Below are positions 22,654 through 31,302 of a DNA stretch of 56,712 bases, one piece after another. The stretch lies in assembly GCA_030620995.1 (NCBI GenBank), contig JAUXIK010000013.1, forward strand, positions 1 to 56,712, written 5' to 3'. Each line of letters begins with the position of its first letter. Position 1 is the first letter of the stretch. The stretch is from Candidatus Aegiribacteria sp. GTDB taxonomy: Bacteria > Fermentibacterota > Fermentibacteria > Fermentibacterales > JCC-6. A program made the position numbers and the translations under genes. The notes beneath the pieces are model-generated. The model saw only the letters and a list, made by a program, of their open reading frames with translations, searched no databases and was not told the DNA's origin.

Positions 22654-25476
22654 ATGTCAGAAAGAGAAGTGCGCATACTCCACATAATTACGAAAATTGC
22701 TGTTGGCGGGGCTCAGATGAATACGCTTATTTCCACCAGAGATATTTCAATGAAAGGTTTCCCCTCAGATATCCTCACCGGACCTGAGAGGCCCTCTGAA
22801 GGGGACTTATATGACCTTGTCAGAAAATGGAATATTAATGTTCTTCTTGCTCCTCATCTAAAAAGAGAGATTTCTCCCTTTAACGATTTTCTCGCTTTTC
22901 TTGAGATTCGAAAGATTATCAAAAAGGGGAATTATGATATCGTTCATACACATGGATCAAAAGCTCGATTCCTCGGAAGACTTGCCACTGCCTCATTCCC
23001 CGAAATAAAAATCGTACAGACTGCCCATGGCTGGCCTTTCTATGAATCCATGCACTCTATTAAAAAATGGGTTTACATATCACTTGAAAAGATCGGTTTC
23101 AGGCTTGCTCACGCCAACATCGCCGTCAGTCCCCGAGATCGCGATAAAGCTGTCGGATGCGGAATTGGATCCGTGGACAGTTACATGATAATACGAAGCG
23201 GGGTTGATTTCGACGAATTCAGAAAGGCAAGAGGGAGAAAAGCAGAAGCAAGAAAACAACTTGATCTACCGATCGACGTTCCTGTTGTCGGGTCCGTTAT
23301 GCGTTTCTGTCAGGAGAAAGCTCCGGACATTTTTGTTAAGGTCGCAGCTTCCGTTATCAAATATAAACCCAATGTTCTATTTATTCTCGTCGGTGACGGT
23401 CCTCTTATGAAGCAGACGGAAAAGTGGATAGAATCTCACAATCTTCGAGACAGCTTTCTTCTTGTCGGAAGCAGAAAGGATATAGCGGAAATCCTGCCGG
23501 CCTTCGACTTGTTCCTTATCACATCGCGAACAGAGGGGCTTCCGAGAGCTTTACTGGAATGCCTTGCTGCCGGGATTCCTGTTGTATCCACCGATGTCGG
23601 CGGCATTCATGAGCTTGTTGATGGAAAGCGAAACGGATTACTTTTTCCCGAAGGTGATATAGCCGCTCTTGCCGGAGGTGTTATAAGACTGCTGAATTCT
23701 CCCTCTATGGTCACTGATCTGCTATCATCGGTAGATAGTGACATAGAGCCCTTTTCTGCTCAAAAAATGGTAGATCAGTTATTTGAACTGTATAACAGAA
23801 TAACTTCTCCATCGCTGAATATAGTTTTTCTTTGCGATAACGAACCTTTCAATATTCCCCGAACTGTCACCAGTATTATCAGGAAGAACCCCTTTAACAG
23901 GTACACTCTCATCTCTCTCCCGGGACATGGATCAATAAAGAATCCGATACTGAATTTAAAGCGATACACAGCTCTTTATGGTCCTGCTGGATTCTTCCGG
24001 GAACTGATCCGTTTTATCTCTTTCAAAGCAGCCGGCCTAATGAAATTACCCACCCGTTTTCCTCATTCATTGAAACAGACAGCTTCAAGAGAGCATGCTG
24101 ATTATATCAAGTTGAATAGGATTAATACGCCTGGTTCCCATAAGATTCTTAGCGGCCTTGATCCGGACATTTTTCTTTCTCTGGCATGTCCTCAGATTCT
24201 CAGGAAAAATACGCTTGCCATTCCCAGGCTGGGAGCCTGGAATGTGCATTCTTCTCTTCTTCCCGCAAACAGGGGGATGCTGCCGACTTTCTGGTCTCTT
24301 TTCCGCGGAGACCAGCCTGGCGTTACCCTTCATAAGATGGAGAAGAAACTCGATGCGGGAGGAATTCTCCTTCAGAGACCCGTTGATGCTTCCAGAGAAA
24401 ATACATCTGTTCAACAGCTTCAGTTGGAATCGAAAAGGATTGCTGCCGATATTGTCTCTGAAGGGCTTTCGATTATTCAGCAGGGTGATTACAAACTGAT
24501 CGAAAATTCCACCGAAAAAGCAACTTTCAATTACTTTCCTTCAAAGGATGATGTCAGTCGTTTCCTTGATATGGGCGGAGAGATAACCGGTATTAAAACC
24601 GCCAGACCAAGAGTTGCCCTGTCATTCGATATGGAGGAATGGTTCCAGACCTACGCTGCAAGAAAATGGTATCCGCAGAACCAGTGGGACAGCATGGATT
24701 CTAGGGCTCCTGAGACACTTAACTATATTCTTGACCTTCTTAACGCTCATCAGGCAAAAGCAACATTTTTCTTTCTCGGATGGCTTCTTGAGCGTCATCC
24801 CGATCTCGCTCAGAAAGTAATCAATGAAGGACATGAAATTGGTTACCACGGTTATCATCATCTTGAACTTTCCATGCAGTCGCGAGAGGAATTCTGCAAA
24901 GACATTGATCGCTTCCAGAAACTTGTTGGTTCTTTGTCTGTTCCTGAACCGATTGGATTCAGGGCTCCAAGTTTTTCTGTAACTTCCGGAACTAAGTGGG
25001 TTGTCGATGAAATCGTTGCCCGCGGTTACAAATATGACAGCAGCGTTTATCCCATGTTCAGGCATCGGTACGGAATACCCTGTTCGCCACTCTCTCCTTT
25101 TGAGCTGGAGGGTGAGAAAAGTTCTATTCTTGAACTGCCTCTCGCGTCCATTCAACTGTTCAGGGTAAAGATACCCGCAGCGGGTGGAGCTTACATGAGA
25201 TTCTATCCTGGCTCACTTCACAGAATGATTATCAGAAATATTTCCAGAACCGGCAGAATTCCAGTTCTCTATTTCCATCCATGGGAAATTGATTCTCTTA
25301 ATATCTCAAATAGAATGAATGCTTTCCAGCGTTTCAGACAACATCACAATTCAGGCAGAAAGACCACTGCCCGGCTTAAGCGAATACTCAGAATCTACCG
25401 TGGTGTTACTCTTGGCGAACTTGCCTTTGAGATGAAAGATCGTAATCTGTTAAAATTTGGATCTCTGGGTAAATAA
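22654..25476 (+). CDS. trifunctional fusion: GT4 glycosyltransferase, formyltransferase, polysaccharide deacetylase
   Basis: A 940-residue protein with three enzyme domains. Residues 1-385: GT4/GT-B glycosyltransferase (KIAVGGAQ near the N-terminus, HTHGSKA, and the donor-binding EGLPRALLECLAAGIPVV). Residues about 390-640: formyltransferase of the methionyl-tRNA/UDP-sugar formyltransferase fold, with the catalytic Asn530-His532 in WNVHSSLLP and Asp567 in KLDAGGI. Residues about 650-935: NodB-type deacetylase related to the exopolysaccharide family with a DUF3473-like C-terminus (FDMEEW, D659; HGYHH, H734/H738; FRAPSF). The metal-site acidic residue is Glu (EEW) where relatives have Asp. No signal peptide or membrane segment is seen. 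Together the domains could attach a sugar, remove its N-acetyl and install N-formyl; this order is inference. Confidence 0.85.
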   Translation: MSEREVRILHIITKIAVGGAQMNTLISTRDISMKGFPSDILTGPERPSEGDLYDLVRKWNINVLLAPHLKREISPFNDFLAFLEIRKIIKKGNYDIVHTHGSKARFLGRLATASFPEIKIVQTAHGWPFYESMHSIKKWVYISLEKIGFRLAHANIAVSPRDRDKAVGCGIGSVDSYMIIRSGVDFDEFRKARGRKAEARKQLDLPIDVPVVGSVMRFCQEKAPDIFVKVAASVIKYKPNVLFILVGDGPLMKQTEKWIESHNLRDSFLLVGSRKDIAEILPAFDLFLITSRTEGLPRALLECLAAGIPVVSTDVGGIHELVDGKRNGLLFPEGDIAALAGGVIRLLNSPSMVTDLLSSVDSDIEPFSAQKMVDQLFELYNRITSPSLNIVFLCDNEPFNIPRTVTSIIRKNPFNRYTLISLPGHGSIKNPILNLKRYTALYGPAGFFRELIRFISFKAAGLMKLPTRFPHSLKQTASREHADYIKLNRINTPGSHKILSGLDPDIFLSLACPQILRKNTLAIPRLGAWNVHSSLLPANRGMLPTFWSLFRGDQPGVTLHKMEKKLDAGGILLQRPVDASRENTSVQQLQLESKRIAADIVSEGLSIIQQGDYKLIENSTEKATFNYFPSKDDVSRFLDMGGEITGIKTARPRVALSFDMEEWFQTYAARKWYPQNQWDSMDSRAPETLNYILDLLNAHQAKATFFFLGWLLERHPDLAQKVINEGHEIGYHGYHHLELSMQSREEFCKDIDRFQKLVGSLSVPEPIGFRAPSFSVTSGTKWVVDEIVARGYKYDSSVYPMFRHRYGIPCSPLSPFELEGEKSSILELPLASIQLFRVKIPAAGGAYMRFYPGSLHRMIIRNISRTGRIPVLYFHPWEIDSLNISNRMNAFQRFRQHHNSGRKTTARLKRILRIYRGVTLGELAFEMKDRNLLKFGSLGK

Positions 25477-25490
25477 ACCTGCTCCAGAAA

Positions 25491-25529
25491 GAAGCCCGGA
25501 ATTTTTCATTCCGGGCTTCCATGATTTTT
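25491..25529 (+). terminator. strong Rho-independent terminator
   Basis: Twelve-base perfect stem GAAGCCCGGAAT (25491-25502) / ATTCCGGGCTTC (25508-25519), loop TTTTC, and a T-run at 25524-25529. It ends the fusion gene and may also stop leftward transcription of the ferredoxin gene. Confidence 0.88.
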
Positions 25530-25548
25530 TACCTGATTATTTACTTGA

Positions 25549-25716
25549 TCAGGGTGCTTCTATCGCTCCAACAGGACACGCGGGAACACATGCGCCGCAA
25601 TCTATGCAGACGTCCTGATCTATCGTGTACTTTTCCCCTTCGCTGATAGCGTCAACGGGACATTCCGGCTTGCATGCTCCGCAAGCAATACAATCATCAT
25701 TAATTTTGTGTGCCAT
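25549..25716 (-). CDS. 2[4Fe-4S] ferredoxin
   Basis: A 55-residue clostridial-type ferredoxin with two CxxCxxCxxxCP motifs: [12 protein letters not shown] (residues 9-20) and [12 protein letters not shown] (37-48), about 28 residues apart as usual. It carries single low-potential electron pairs to and from oxidoreductases; the Ior complex in this window would be one donor. AAAAGGAGAAAG precedes the ATG. It has its own promoter and stands between parB and a terminator. Confidence 0.95.
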   Translation of the reverse strand: MAHKINDDCIACGACKPECPVDAISEGEKYTIDQDVCIDCGACVPACPVGAIEAP

Positions 25717-25774
25717 TCTTTCTCCTTTTTTGTTCTTACCACAGATTTCTACATTCAGCTATTGCGGTTAATCG

Positions 25775-25803
25775 ACTATATCTATTGCAAAATAACCGGT
25801 CAA
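25775..25803 (-). promoter_or_regulatory. promoter of the ferredoxin gene
   Basis: On the minus strand TTGACC (25803-25798), a 17-base spacer and TATAGT (25780-25775); start of transcription about 50 bases before the ATG. It begins only 6 bases after the parB stop. Confidence 0.6.
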
Positions 25804-25808
25804 CTTTA

Positions 25809-26684
25809 TTATCTGCTTCTCTTTGCTCCGGCTTTTATAAGGTCAAGAATTCTTTCGAGTTCATCAAGGCTATGGTAGCTGATTTCAATTCTGCCTTTTT
25901 TTCCTGTACCTTTGATTTTCACTCTTGTTTTAAGAAGCCGCTGGAGAGTTTCCACCAATTCCTTTTCCTCAGGAGTTGTTCTTTTTGATACTGATGCAGG
26001 TTTTCTCTTTGTTCCCGCAACAAGCATGCGGATTTTGTCTTCAAGCTGTCTTACTGACATGTTTCTTTTGAACGCGGCTACCGCTGCCCTCTGCATGGCT
26101 GAAGTATCCTTAAGACCAAGAAGAGCTCTTCCGTGTCCCATTTGAAGCTGCCCTTCACTTAGCATTTTCTGGATTGATTCAGGCAACTCAAGCAATCGCA
26201 GGAAGTTAGCAACAGAGGATCTGCTCATCCCAACTCTGTTTCCCATATCCTCCTGAGTAAGATCAAACTCGCTTGACAGTCTTTTGAAGGCTTCCGCCTT
26301 TTCCATGGGGCCAAGGTCCCGTCGCTGGATATTCTCGACCAGGGCAAGAGCAAGCATCTGCTCTCTGCTTGCCTCTCTGACAATTACCGGAACTTTTTTC
26401 AGCCCTGCTTCTCTGGCTGCCCGCAGACGTCTTTCGCCGGCAATCAACTGGTATCTTTTTCCCTCTTTTTTCAGAATAAGGGGCTGTATAATTCCCTGCG
26501 ACCTGATAGAGGCTGCCAGTGAAGCGATTTCTTCAGGCTTCCATTCCTTTCTCGGCTGGAAAGGATTGGGATCTATCAGATCGATATCTATTTCCATTGA
26601 TTCAGTGATACCATCTTCATCGTCGATTCCCGGAAAAATTTCTTCAAGACCCCTGCCAAGAGCCCTTCTCTTTCTTGTTGTCAC
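25809..26684 (-). CDS. parB: chromosome partitioning protein ParB
   Basis: A 291-residue ParB/Spo0J: GRGLEEIFPG at the N-terminus, box I (PNPFQPRK), CTP-binding box with GERRLRAA and ENIQRRDL, a helix-turn-helix (TQEDMGNRVGMSRSSVANFLRL pattern) for parS recognition, and a C-terminal dimerisation helix. It loads on parS and slides as a CTP-dependent clamp. Two parS-like sites lie 1.5-2.7 kb away in mnmG. The ATG overlaps the parA stop by 4 bases. Confidence 0.95.
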   Translation of the reverse strand: MTTRKRRALGRGLEEIFPGIDDEDGITESMEIDIDLIDPNPFQPRKEWKPEEIASLAASIRSQGIIQPLILKKEGKRYQLIAGERRLRAAREAGLKKVPVIVREASREQMLALALVENIQRRDLGPMEKAEAFKRLSSEFDLTQEDMGNRVGMSRSSVANFLRLLELPESIQKMLSEGQLQMGHGRALLGLKDTSAMQRAAVAAFKRNMSVRQLEDKIRMLVAGTKRKPASVSKRTTPEEKELVETLQRLLKTRVKIKGTGKKGRIEISYHSLDELERILDLIKAGAKRSR

Positions 26685-27442
26685 CTTTGCAGCACCTCCT
26701 TCGCAAGATTGAGATAACTAGCGGCTCCCTTTGATCTGGCATCGTAAAGAATCGCTGGCATTCCGTAACTTGGTGCTTCGCTTAGCTTTACGTTTCTTGG
26801 TATACACGTTTCATATAGAATTGAACCAAGATGCGCCTTAGCATCCTCAGCAACTTCTCGACTGAGTTTCAGACGACTATCGAACATTGTCAGCACAACA
26901 CCGTTAATTGAAAGATCAGAATTCCAGCGTTTCCTAATATTTTTTACCGTATTCATAAGGTGTGAAAGCCCTTCGAGCGCATAATACTCACTCTGTAGCG
27001 GAACGAGCACTTCTGTTGCCGCAACAAGAGCATTAATCGTCAGCAGCCCCAGAGATGGAGGACAGTCAATAAGTACATAATCGAATCTGTTGACTTTCTT
27101 CTCCAGAGCTTCTACGAGAAGGTATTCTCTTTCCTCCGCACCCGCAAGCTCGATCTCAATACCCGCAAGACTGCGAGACCCCGGCACGAGAAAAAGACCT
27201 TCAACTTCTGTCGGTATTACCACATCTTCAATACTGTGCTTTCCAAGAATAAGTGAACATATATTTCTTTCATTATTATTATCTATGCCAAAGCCACTGG
27301 TAGCATTTGTCTGTGGATCGAAGTCAATCAGCAGTATTTCTTTATTATTCATTGCAAGGCTCGCGCCAAGGTTGATGACTGTAGTTGTTTTCCCAACACC
27401 ACCCTTCTGGTTTGCTACCGCGATGATGCTGGTTTCATTCAT
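26681..27442 (-). CDS. parA: chromosome partitioning ATPase ParA/Soj
   Basis: A 253-residue deviant Walker ATPase: NQKGGVGKTTTVINLG (P-loop with signature Lys), LLIDFDPQ and VLIDCPPSLG. It binds DNA non-specifically in the ATP state and moves ParB-parS complexes. Length is standard for chromosomal Soj. It follows rsmG by 55 bases on the minus strand in the usual rsmG-parA-parB order. Confidence 0.95.
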   Translation of the reverse strand: MNETSIIAVANQKGGVGKTTTVINLGASLAMNNKEILLIDFDPQTNATSGFGIDNNNERNICSLILGKHSIEDVVIPTEVEGLFLVPGSRSLAGIEIELAGAEEREYLLVEALEKKVNRFDYVLIDCPPSLGLLTINALVAATEVLVPLQSEYYALEGLSHLMNTVKNIRKRWNSDLSINGVVLTMFDSRLKLSREVAEDAKAHLGSILYETCIPRNVKLSEAPSYGMPAILYDARSKGAASYLNLAKEVLQR

Positions 27443-27497
27443 ATATGGCTCTTTTCAAACTATCTTCTGTTAAACCGACAATGTCTTTTCCAGATTA

Positions 27498-28115
27498 TTA
27501 GCAGGTTCGATACTGCACCAGAAATCCGGGTCGGTCAAGCGGAGGACATTCCAATACTATGTGCTTGTTTCCTCCGGTCAGTTCTGTGTCATGCGGTACT
27601 CTATATACCAGATTTGACTGTCCTTCTGTTTTCCTCCTGATCAATTCCAGAAGAACATCCGGAGATGCTACTGTTCTCGCAACGAATTGATCTCCAAGGA
27701 TTCCCGGATCGACATTTTCTATTCTTAAGGGAATTGCTTCTGTTTCTTCCAGGGCAAGTTTTTCTATCACATGAGACAGAAACTGATACCTTTTTTTTCT
27801 TGGTTCCAGAAGAATCATATTCATGCCAAGAATTCCCAGCACAAGCCCCGGAAATCCTGCTCCGCTGCCTATATCAACAACTTTGCGGTTCCGGTCGAGC
27901 AGCTGGATATATGATATTGATTCCAGAATATGTCTTTCCCATAACCTGTAGCGTTCCCTGGGGCCTATCAGATTTGTTATCAGTGATCTCTGCACAAGAA
28001 TTTCCGCAAATTCTTTCAGTAATTCCGCCTGTTCGCCATTCAAATCGAAATTAATTAACCCGCAATCTTTCTGCATCCTGCTTTTTTCCGGAAATGATTC
28101 TGTCAGTAAATTCAT
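27498..28115 (-). CDS. rsmG: 16S rRNA (guanine-527-N7) methyltransferase RsmG
   Basis: A 205-residue SAM-dependent methyltransferase with VDIGSGAGFPGLVLGI (motif I), LLEPRKKR and a C-terminal QYRTC. The frame is open upstream to 28277, but homologues start near the ATG at 28115, which overlaps the mnmG stop by one base (TAATG). It modifies G527 of 16S rRNA; loss confers low-level streptomycin resistance in other bacteria. Confidence 0.92.
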   Translation of the reverse strand: MNLLTESFPEKSRMQKDCGLINFDLNGEQAELLKEFAEILVQRSLITNLIGPRERYRLWERHILESISYIQLLDRNRKVVDIGSGAGFPGLVLGILGMNMILLEPRKKRYQFLSHVIEKLALEETEAIPLRIENVDPGILGDQFVARTVASPDVLLELIRRKTEGQSNLVYRVPHDTELTGGNKHIVLECPPLDRPGFLVQYRTC

Positions 28116-29959
28116 TACTTTGTTTCTGTATTTAAAGAATTGTTCCACGTGAAACGCTTTCCTGCAAGATACAGCAGCAGGCCCTCCAGATCTGTCGGCC
28201 TTATCCCAGGAATTTTTTCTGCGTCTGCAAGTGTACGAGGTTTCGCCTTTTCCAGCACCTCTCTGGCTTCCCAGCATATTTCCTTTATCTCCATATATGA
28301 AGCAATATTGCTCAGATTAACTGACGAGGCTCTTCTTCTTGATTCATCTCGTTTCATGCTTCGTTTGATATAGCCGCTGTATTTCTCATCAAGCATCACT
28401 GAGAAAATGGTATCCATTCTGAATGATGAAAGCATCGGTATCAGTTCAACCAGCCGTTCCGCTTCCGCTCCCGGTCTTCTGCACCATAACTCAGCCTGGC
28501 ATCCGTCTATAATGCTTTTCTTAAGCACTTTTTCTATTTCTGCCGCCTCATTCATTTCAGCTTCAAGCAGCAATGATTTTCTTTCTGACAGAACGCCCAA
28601 TGATCGACCGAACTCATACAGGCGCCGGCCTGCATTGTCCTGTCTTATATACAATCTGTTTTCGGCCCTTGAGGAAAACAGTCTGTAAGGCTCGTCCGTT
28701 CCCTTTGAGACTATATCATCAATCATAACTCCCAGGTATGAATTGCTTCTCGATGGAGTATGCTGCGGAACCCTCTTTACCGCTCTTGCCGCGTTTGCCC
28801 CGGCAATGAGCCCCTGTGCTGCTGCTTCTTCGTATCCTGATGTTCCGCACATCTGTCCTGCGACAAATACATTTTCAGTTCTTCTCAACCTTAGAGCAGG
28901 TGTTATTTCCGTATAATTAATGAATGAATATTCCACAGCGTAACCATAAACAGCGATAACCGCTTTTTTGAAACCCGGAAGCGTACGAACCATCTTTTCC
29001 TGAGCTTCTGCCGGAAGACTGCTTGAAAGCCCGTTCAGATAAAACATCCTCGATCTTTTTCCCATAGGTTCAACGTAGATATTGTGCTGTTCTCTTTCCG
29101 GGAATTTGACAACCTTATCCTCATAACTCGGGCAGTACCTTGGTCCTGTTCCGTCAATTCGTCCGGCAAGCAGAGGAGAAAGATGCATGTACTCTTTTGC
29201 CGCCATCATCGTGTTTCTGTTCGTTTTCGTTAAATAGCATATTTCGTGTTTTATTGGCAGGGCGTTTCTGTCCATGCTGAAACTGAAATCTGTTTTTTCT
29301 GATTCCTGTATAATCAGATCACTTGTATCTACAGATGTTCTGACTATCCTTGCAGGTGTCCCTGTTTTGAAACGTTCCACGTGGAACAATCTTCTTCTTA
29401 TGTCTTCCTCGAGGTTATCAGCAGTAATATCTCCAATTCTGCCGCCCCTCCACTCGTTCTGTCCTCTGAAGAGCCTGCCTCTGAGAAACGTGCCCACAGC
29501 AAGTACCACTGTTCTACCATAAATTACGCCGTTCTTCCTGCACCTGATTCCCTCGGGCTTTTCTGTATGTCCCTCCAGTGCCAGTACTTCATCTTCAATG
29601 ATTACAATTCCACGTTCAGCCAGGTTCTGCCTTTGAAAATGAGCGTAAGCATCTGCATCCGATTGTACTCTTGGACCCCATACCGCTGGTCCTTTTCTCC
29701 TGTTAAGCATTCTGAAATGAAGTCTTGTGGCATCAGCTGCTTTTCCCATTGATCCATCTAGAGAGTCTATCTCACGAACCAATGTTCCTTTAGCTATACC
29801 CCCTATTGCCGGATTGCATGACATTTCGCCGATTCTGCCATACTTAGCCGTAATAAGCATGACGCTGCAACCCATTCTCTCAGCGGCAAGCACAGCTTCT
29901 ATTCCTGCGTGTCCTCCTCCAACAACTATTACATCAAAAGTATTGTCAGAAATATTCAT
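28115..29959 (-). CDS. mnmG: tRNA uridine-5-carboxymethylaminomethyl modification enzyme MnmG (GidA)
   Basis: A 614-residue FAD protein: DVIVVGGGHAGIEAVLAAERMG dinucleotide fold, NPAIGGIAKGTLVREID, and the C-terminal helical part ending in the PRTLADAEKIPGIRPT pattern. With MnmE it modifies wobble U34. The ATG at 29959 overlaps the mnmE stop (ATGA); a GTG at 29971 would add four residues. Two parS-like palindromes occur inside this gene. Confidence 0.94.
   Translation of the reverse strand: MNISDNTFDVIVVGGGHAGIEAVLAAERMGCSVMLITAKYGRIGEMSCNPAIGGIAKGTLVREIDSLDGSMGKAADATRLHFRMLNRRKGPAVWGPRVQSDADAYAHFQRQNLAERGIVIIEDEVLALEGHTEKPEGIRCRKNGVIYGRTVVLAVGTFLRGRLFRGQNEWRGGRIGDITADNLEEDIRRRLFHVERFKTGTPARIVRTSVDTSDLIIQESEKTDFSFSMDRNALPIKHEICYLTKTNRNTMMAAKEYMHLSPLLAGRIDGTGPRYCPSYEDKVVKFPEREQHNIYVEPMGKRSRMFYLNGLSSSLPAEAQEKMVRTLPGFKKAVIAVYGYAVEYSFINYTEITPALRLRRTENVFVAGQMCGTSGYEEAAAQGLIAGANAARAVKRVPQHTPSRSNSYLGVMIDDIVSKGTDEPYRLFSSRAENRLYIRQDNAGRRLYEFGRSLGVLSERKSLLLEAEMNEAAEIEKVLKKSIIDGCQAELWCRRPGAEAERLVELIPMLSSFRMDTIFSVMLDEKYSGYIKRSMKRDESRRRASSVNLSNIASYMEIKEICWEAREVLEKAKPRTLADAEKIPGIRPTDLEGLLLYLAGKRFTWNNSLNTETK
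28141..28156. promoter_or_regulatory. parS-like centromere site 1
   Basis: TGTTCCACGTGAAACG, 14 of 16 identical to the general bacterial parS consensus (TGTTTCACGTGAAACA), within the 3' end of mnmG. ParB is encoded 1.5 kb away. Confidence 0.8.
29373..29388. promoter_or_regulatory. parS-like centromere site 2
   Basis: CGTTCCACGTGGAACA, containing the perfect 14-base palindrome GTTCCACGTGGAAC, inside mnmG about 1.2 kb from site 1 and 4.5 kb from dnaA. Confidence 0.75.
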
Positions 29960-31254
29960 TTCCCGACACACATGCTTGAAAGAGCTCTCTCTACGCTTAA
30001 AGTCAGATTCTCTCCTTTTCCAAGGATACTTCGGATTTCTCTTTCGGCTTCATTAAGATGCTCTGACGCTATACCGAATTCATCTCCTGTCACAAATTCT
30101 TCCGCTTTCAATATATGGTTCACTATTCTGTCTACTGCTCCTGCGAGCGACATATTCCCAGGAGATGTAGAAATCCATTCTTCTATCAGGGAGATCCCTT
30201 CTCCTGTCACTGAAGACAGTTTCCTTATTTCACCATGCTTCCCTGAAGTTTGTCTTGAAACTGGATTAAGATCGCATTTGCTTGCTACTTCCAGGATTTC
30301 GGGAGATTTGCCTGAAAGCTCTTCGGGGGGCTTTTTTCTTCCATCCTGCGACATCCACACTACTTTGTCGAATTCCTGTATTTCTTCCAATACCGCTTTC
30401 GAAGCTTGCAGGTCCAGCCCTTCTCCGCCGGTTCCCGCTGTGTCGCATAGAATAACTTTCCTTCCTCTGATCTCAATATTCTTTCTCGTTCCGTCCCTTG
30501 TTGTGCCGGGGATATCCGACACAAGAGCTTTCCCTCCTGCAAGTATATTGAAAAGTGTTGATTTGCCTGAGTTAAAGGGACCCATTAAAAAAACCTTCTG
30601 ACCCACCTCGATGTTTCCTGCTCTCTTTACAAGTGTTTCTGACGCTTCAATCAATGACGAAAATTCCTTTAGAATTACTTTTCTCTCTGAGTCAAGATGA
30701 GATTCCCCGAATTCAATATCACCTTCAAGCAGCTCTTTTGCTTTATCAATCAGGATAATGAATTCTTCACATTCCCTGCTGAATCTGCCTGAAATGTTTC
30801 CTGTTTCTCTTCCTTCATTCCAGATTGACGCAAGCGCCATTATCTGTATTGCATTGAGCTTTCCCGACATGAACGCTCTACGAGTAAATTCACCGTTATC
30901 TGCTTTTCCCGCTCCATGTCTGATGAGAATATCCATAATCTTTCTTATTATCTCCGGAACTCCATGACATGTTATCTCGACCATTTCCTCCCCGGTGTAA
31001 CTTCTTCCTGCCGGCCATGAAAAAGCTATAACCTCATCTACTATCTCTCCCTTTTCAGAGATTATTCCAAGCTTTCTTCTCGTTCCCCGGAGCCTTCCGG
31101 CTTTCAGTGACATTATTCTCTCTATAAGGTCGAAGGATCCGGCTCCGCTCACTCTTATCACTGCAAGCGCTGAATATCCTTCGGGTGTGGCGGGAGCACA
31201 TATTATCTCAGGAGAGACATCACTATTCATATCATGATTTTTTTTGATTTGCAT
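29956..31254 (-). CDS. mnmE: tRNA modification GTPase MnmE (TrmE)
   Basis: A GTPase of about 432 residues: N-terminal folate-binding domain (AVIRVSGAGS, GEFTRRAFMSGKLN), a central G domain with P-loop GPFNSGKST, switch DIPGTTRD and the DTAG of G3, and the canonical C-terminal CVGK with the catalytic Cys. G4 appears as SKCDLN rather than NKxD. Several starts are possible: ATG at 31254 (GGA 7 bases upstream), GTG at 31281, ATG at 31230. The G domain is a little short. Confidence 0.93.
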   Translation of the reverse strand: MQIKKNHDMNSDVSPEIICAPATPEGYSALAVIRVSGAGSFDLIERIMSLKAGRLRGTRRKLGIISEKGEIVDEVIAFSWPAGRSYTGEEMVEITCHGVPEIIRKIMDILIRHGAGKADNGEFTRRAFMSGKLNAIQIMALASIWNEGRETGNISGRFSRECEEFIILIDKAKELLEGDIEFGESHLDSERKVILKEFSSLIEASETLVKRAGNIEVGQKVFLMGPFNSGKSTLFNILAGGKALVSDIPGTTRDGTRKNIEIRGRKVILCDTAGTGGEGLDLQASKAVLEEIQEFDKVVWMSQDGRKKPPEELSGKSPEILEVASKCDLNPVSRQTSGKHGEIRKLSSVTGEGISLIEEWISTSPGNMSLAGAVDRIVNHILKAEEFVTGDEFGIASEHLNEAEREIRSILGKGENLTLSVERALSSMCVGK

Positions 31255-31302
31255 ATTGATCCAGCAGCCTTTTTCTTTCACGACGACCGAAATCTCTGTC
31301 TG

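Noticed and set aside
28116..28277. Longer RsmG starting inside mnmG
   Set aside because: The extension is the shadow of mnmG coding sequence in another frame; homologues start near 28115.
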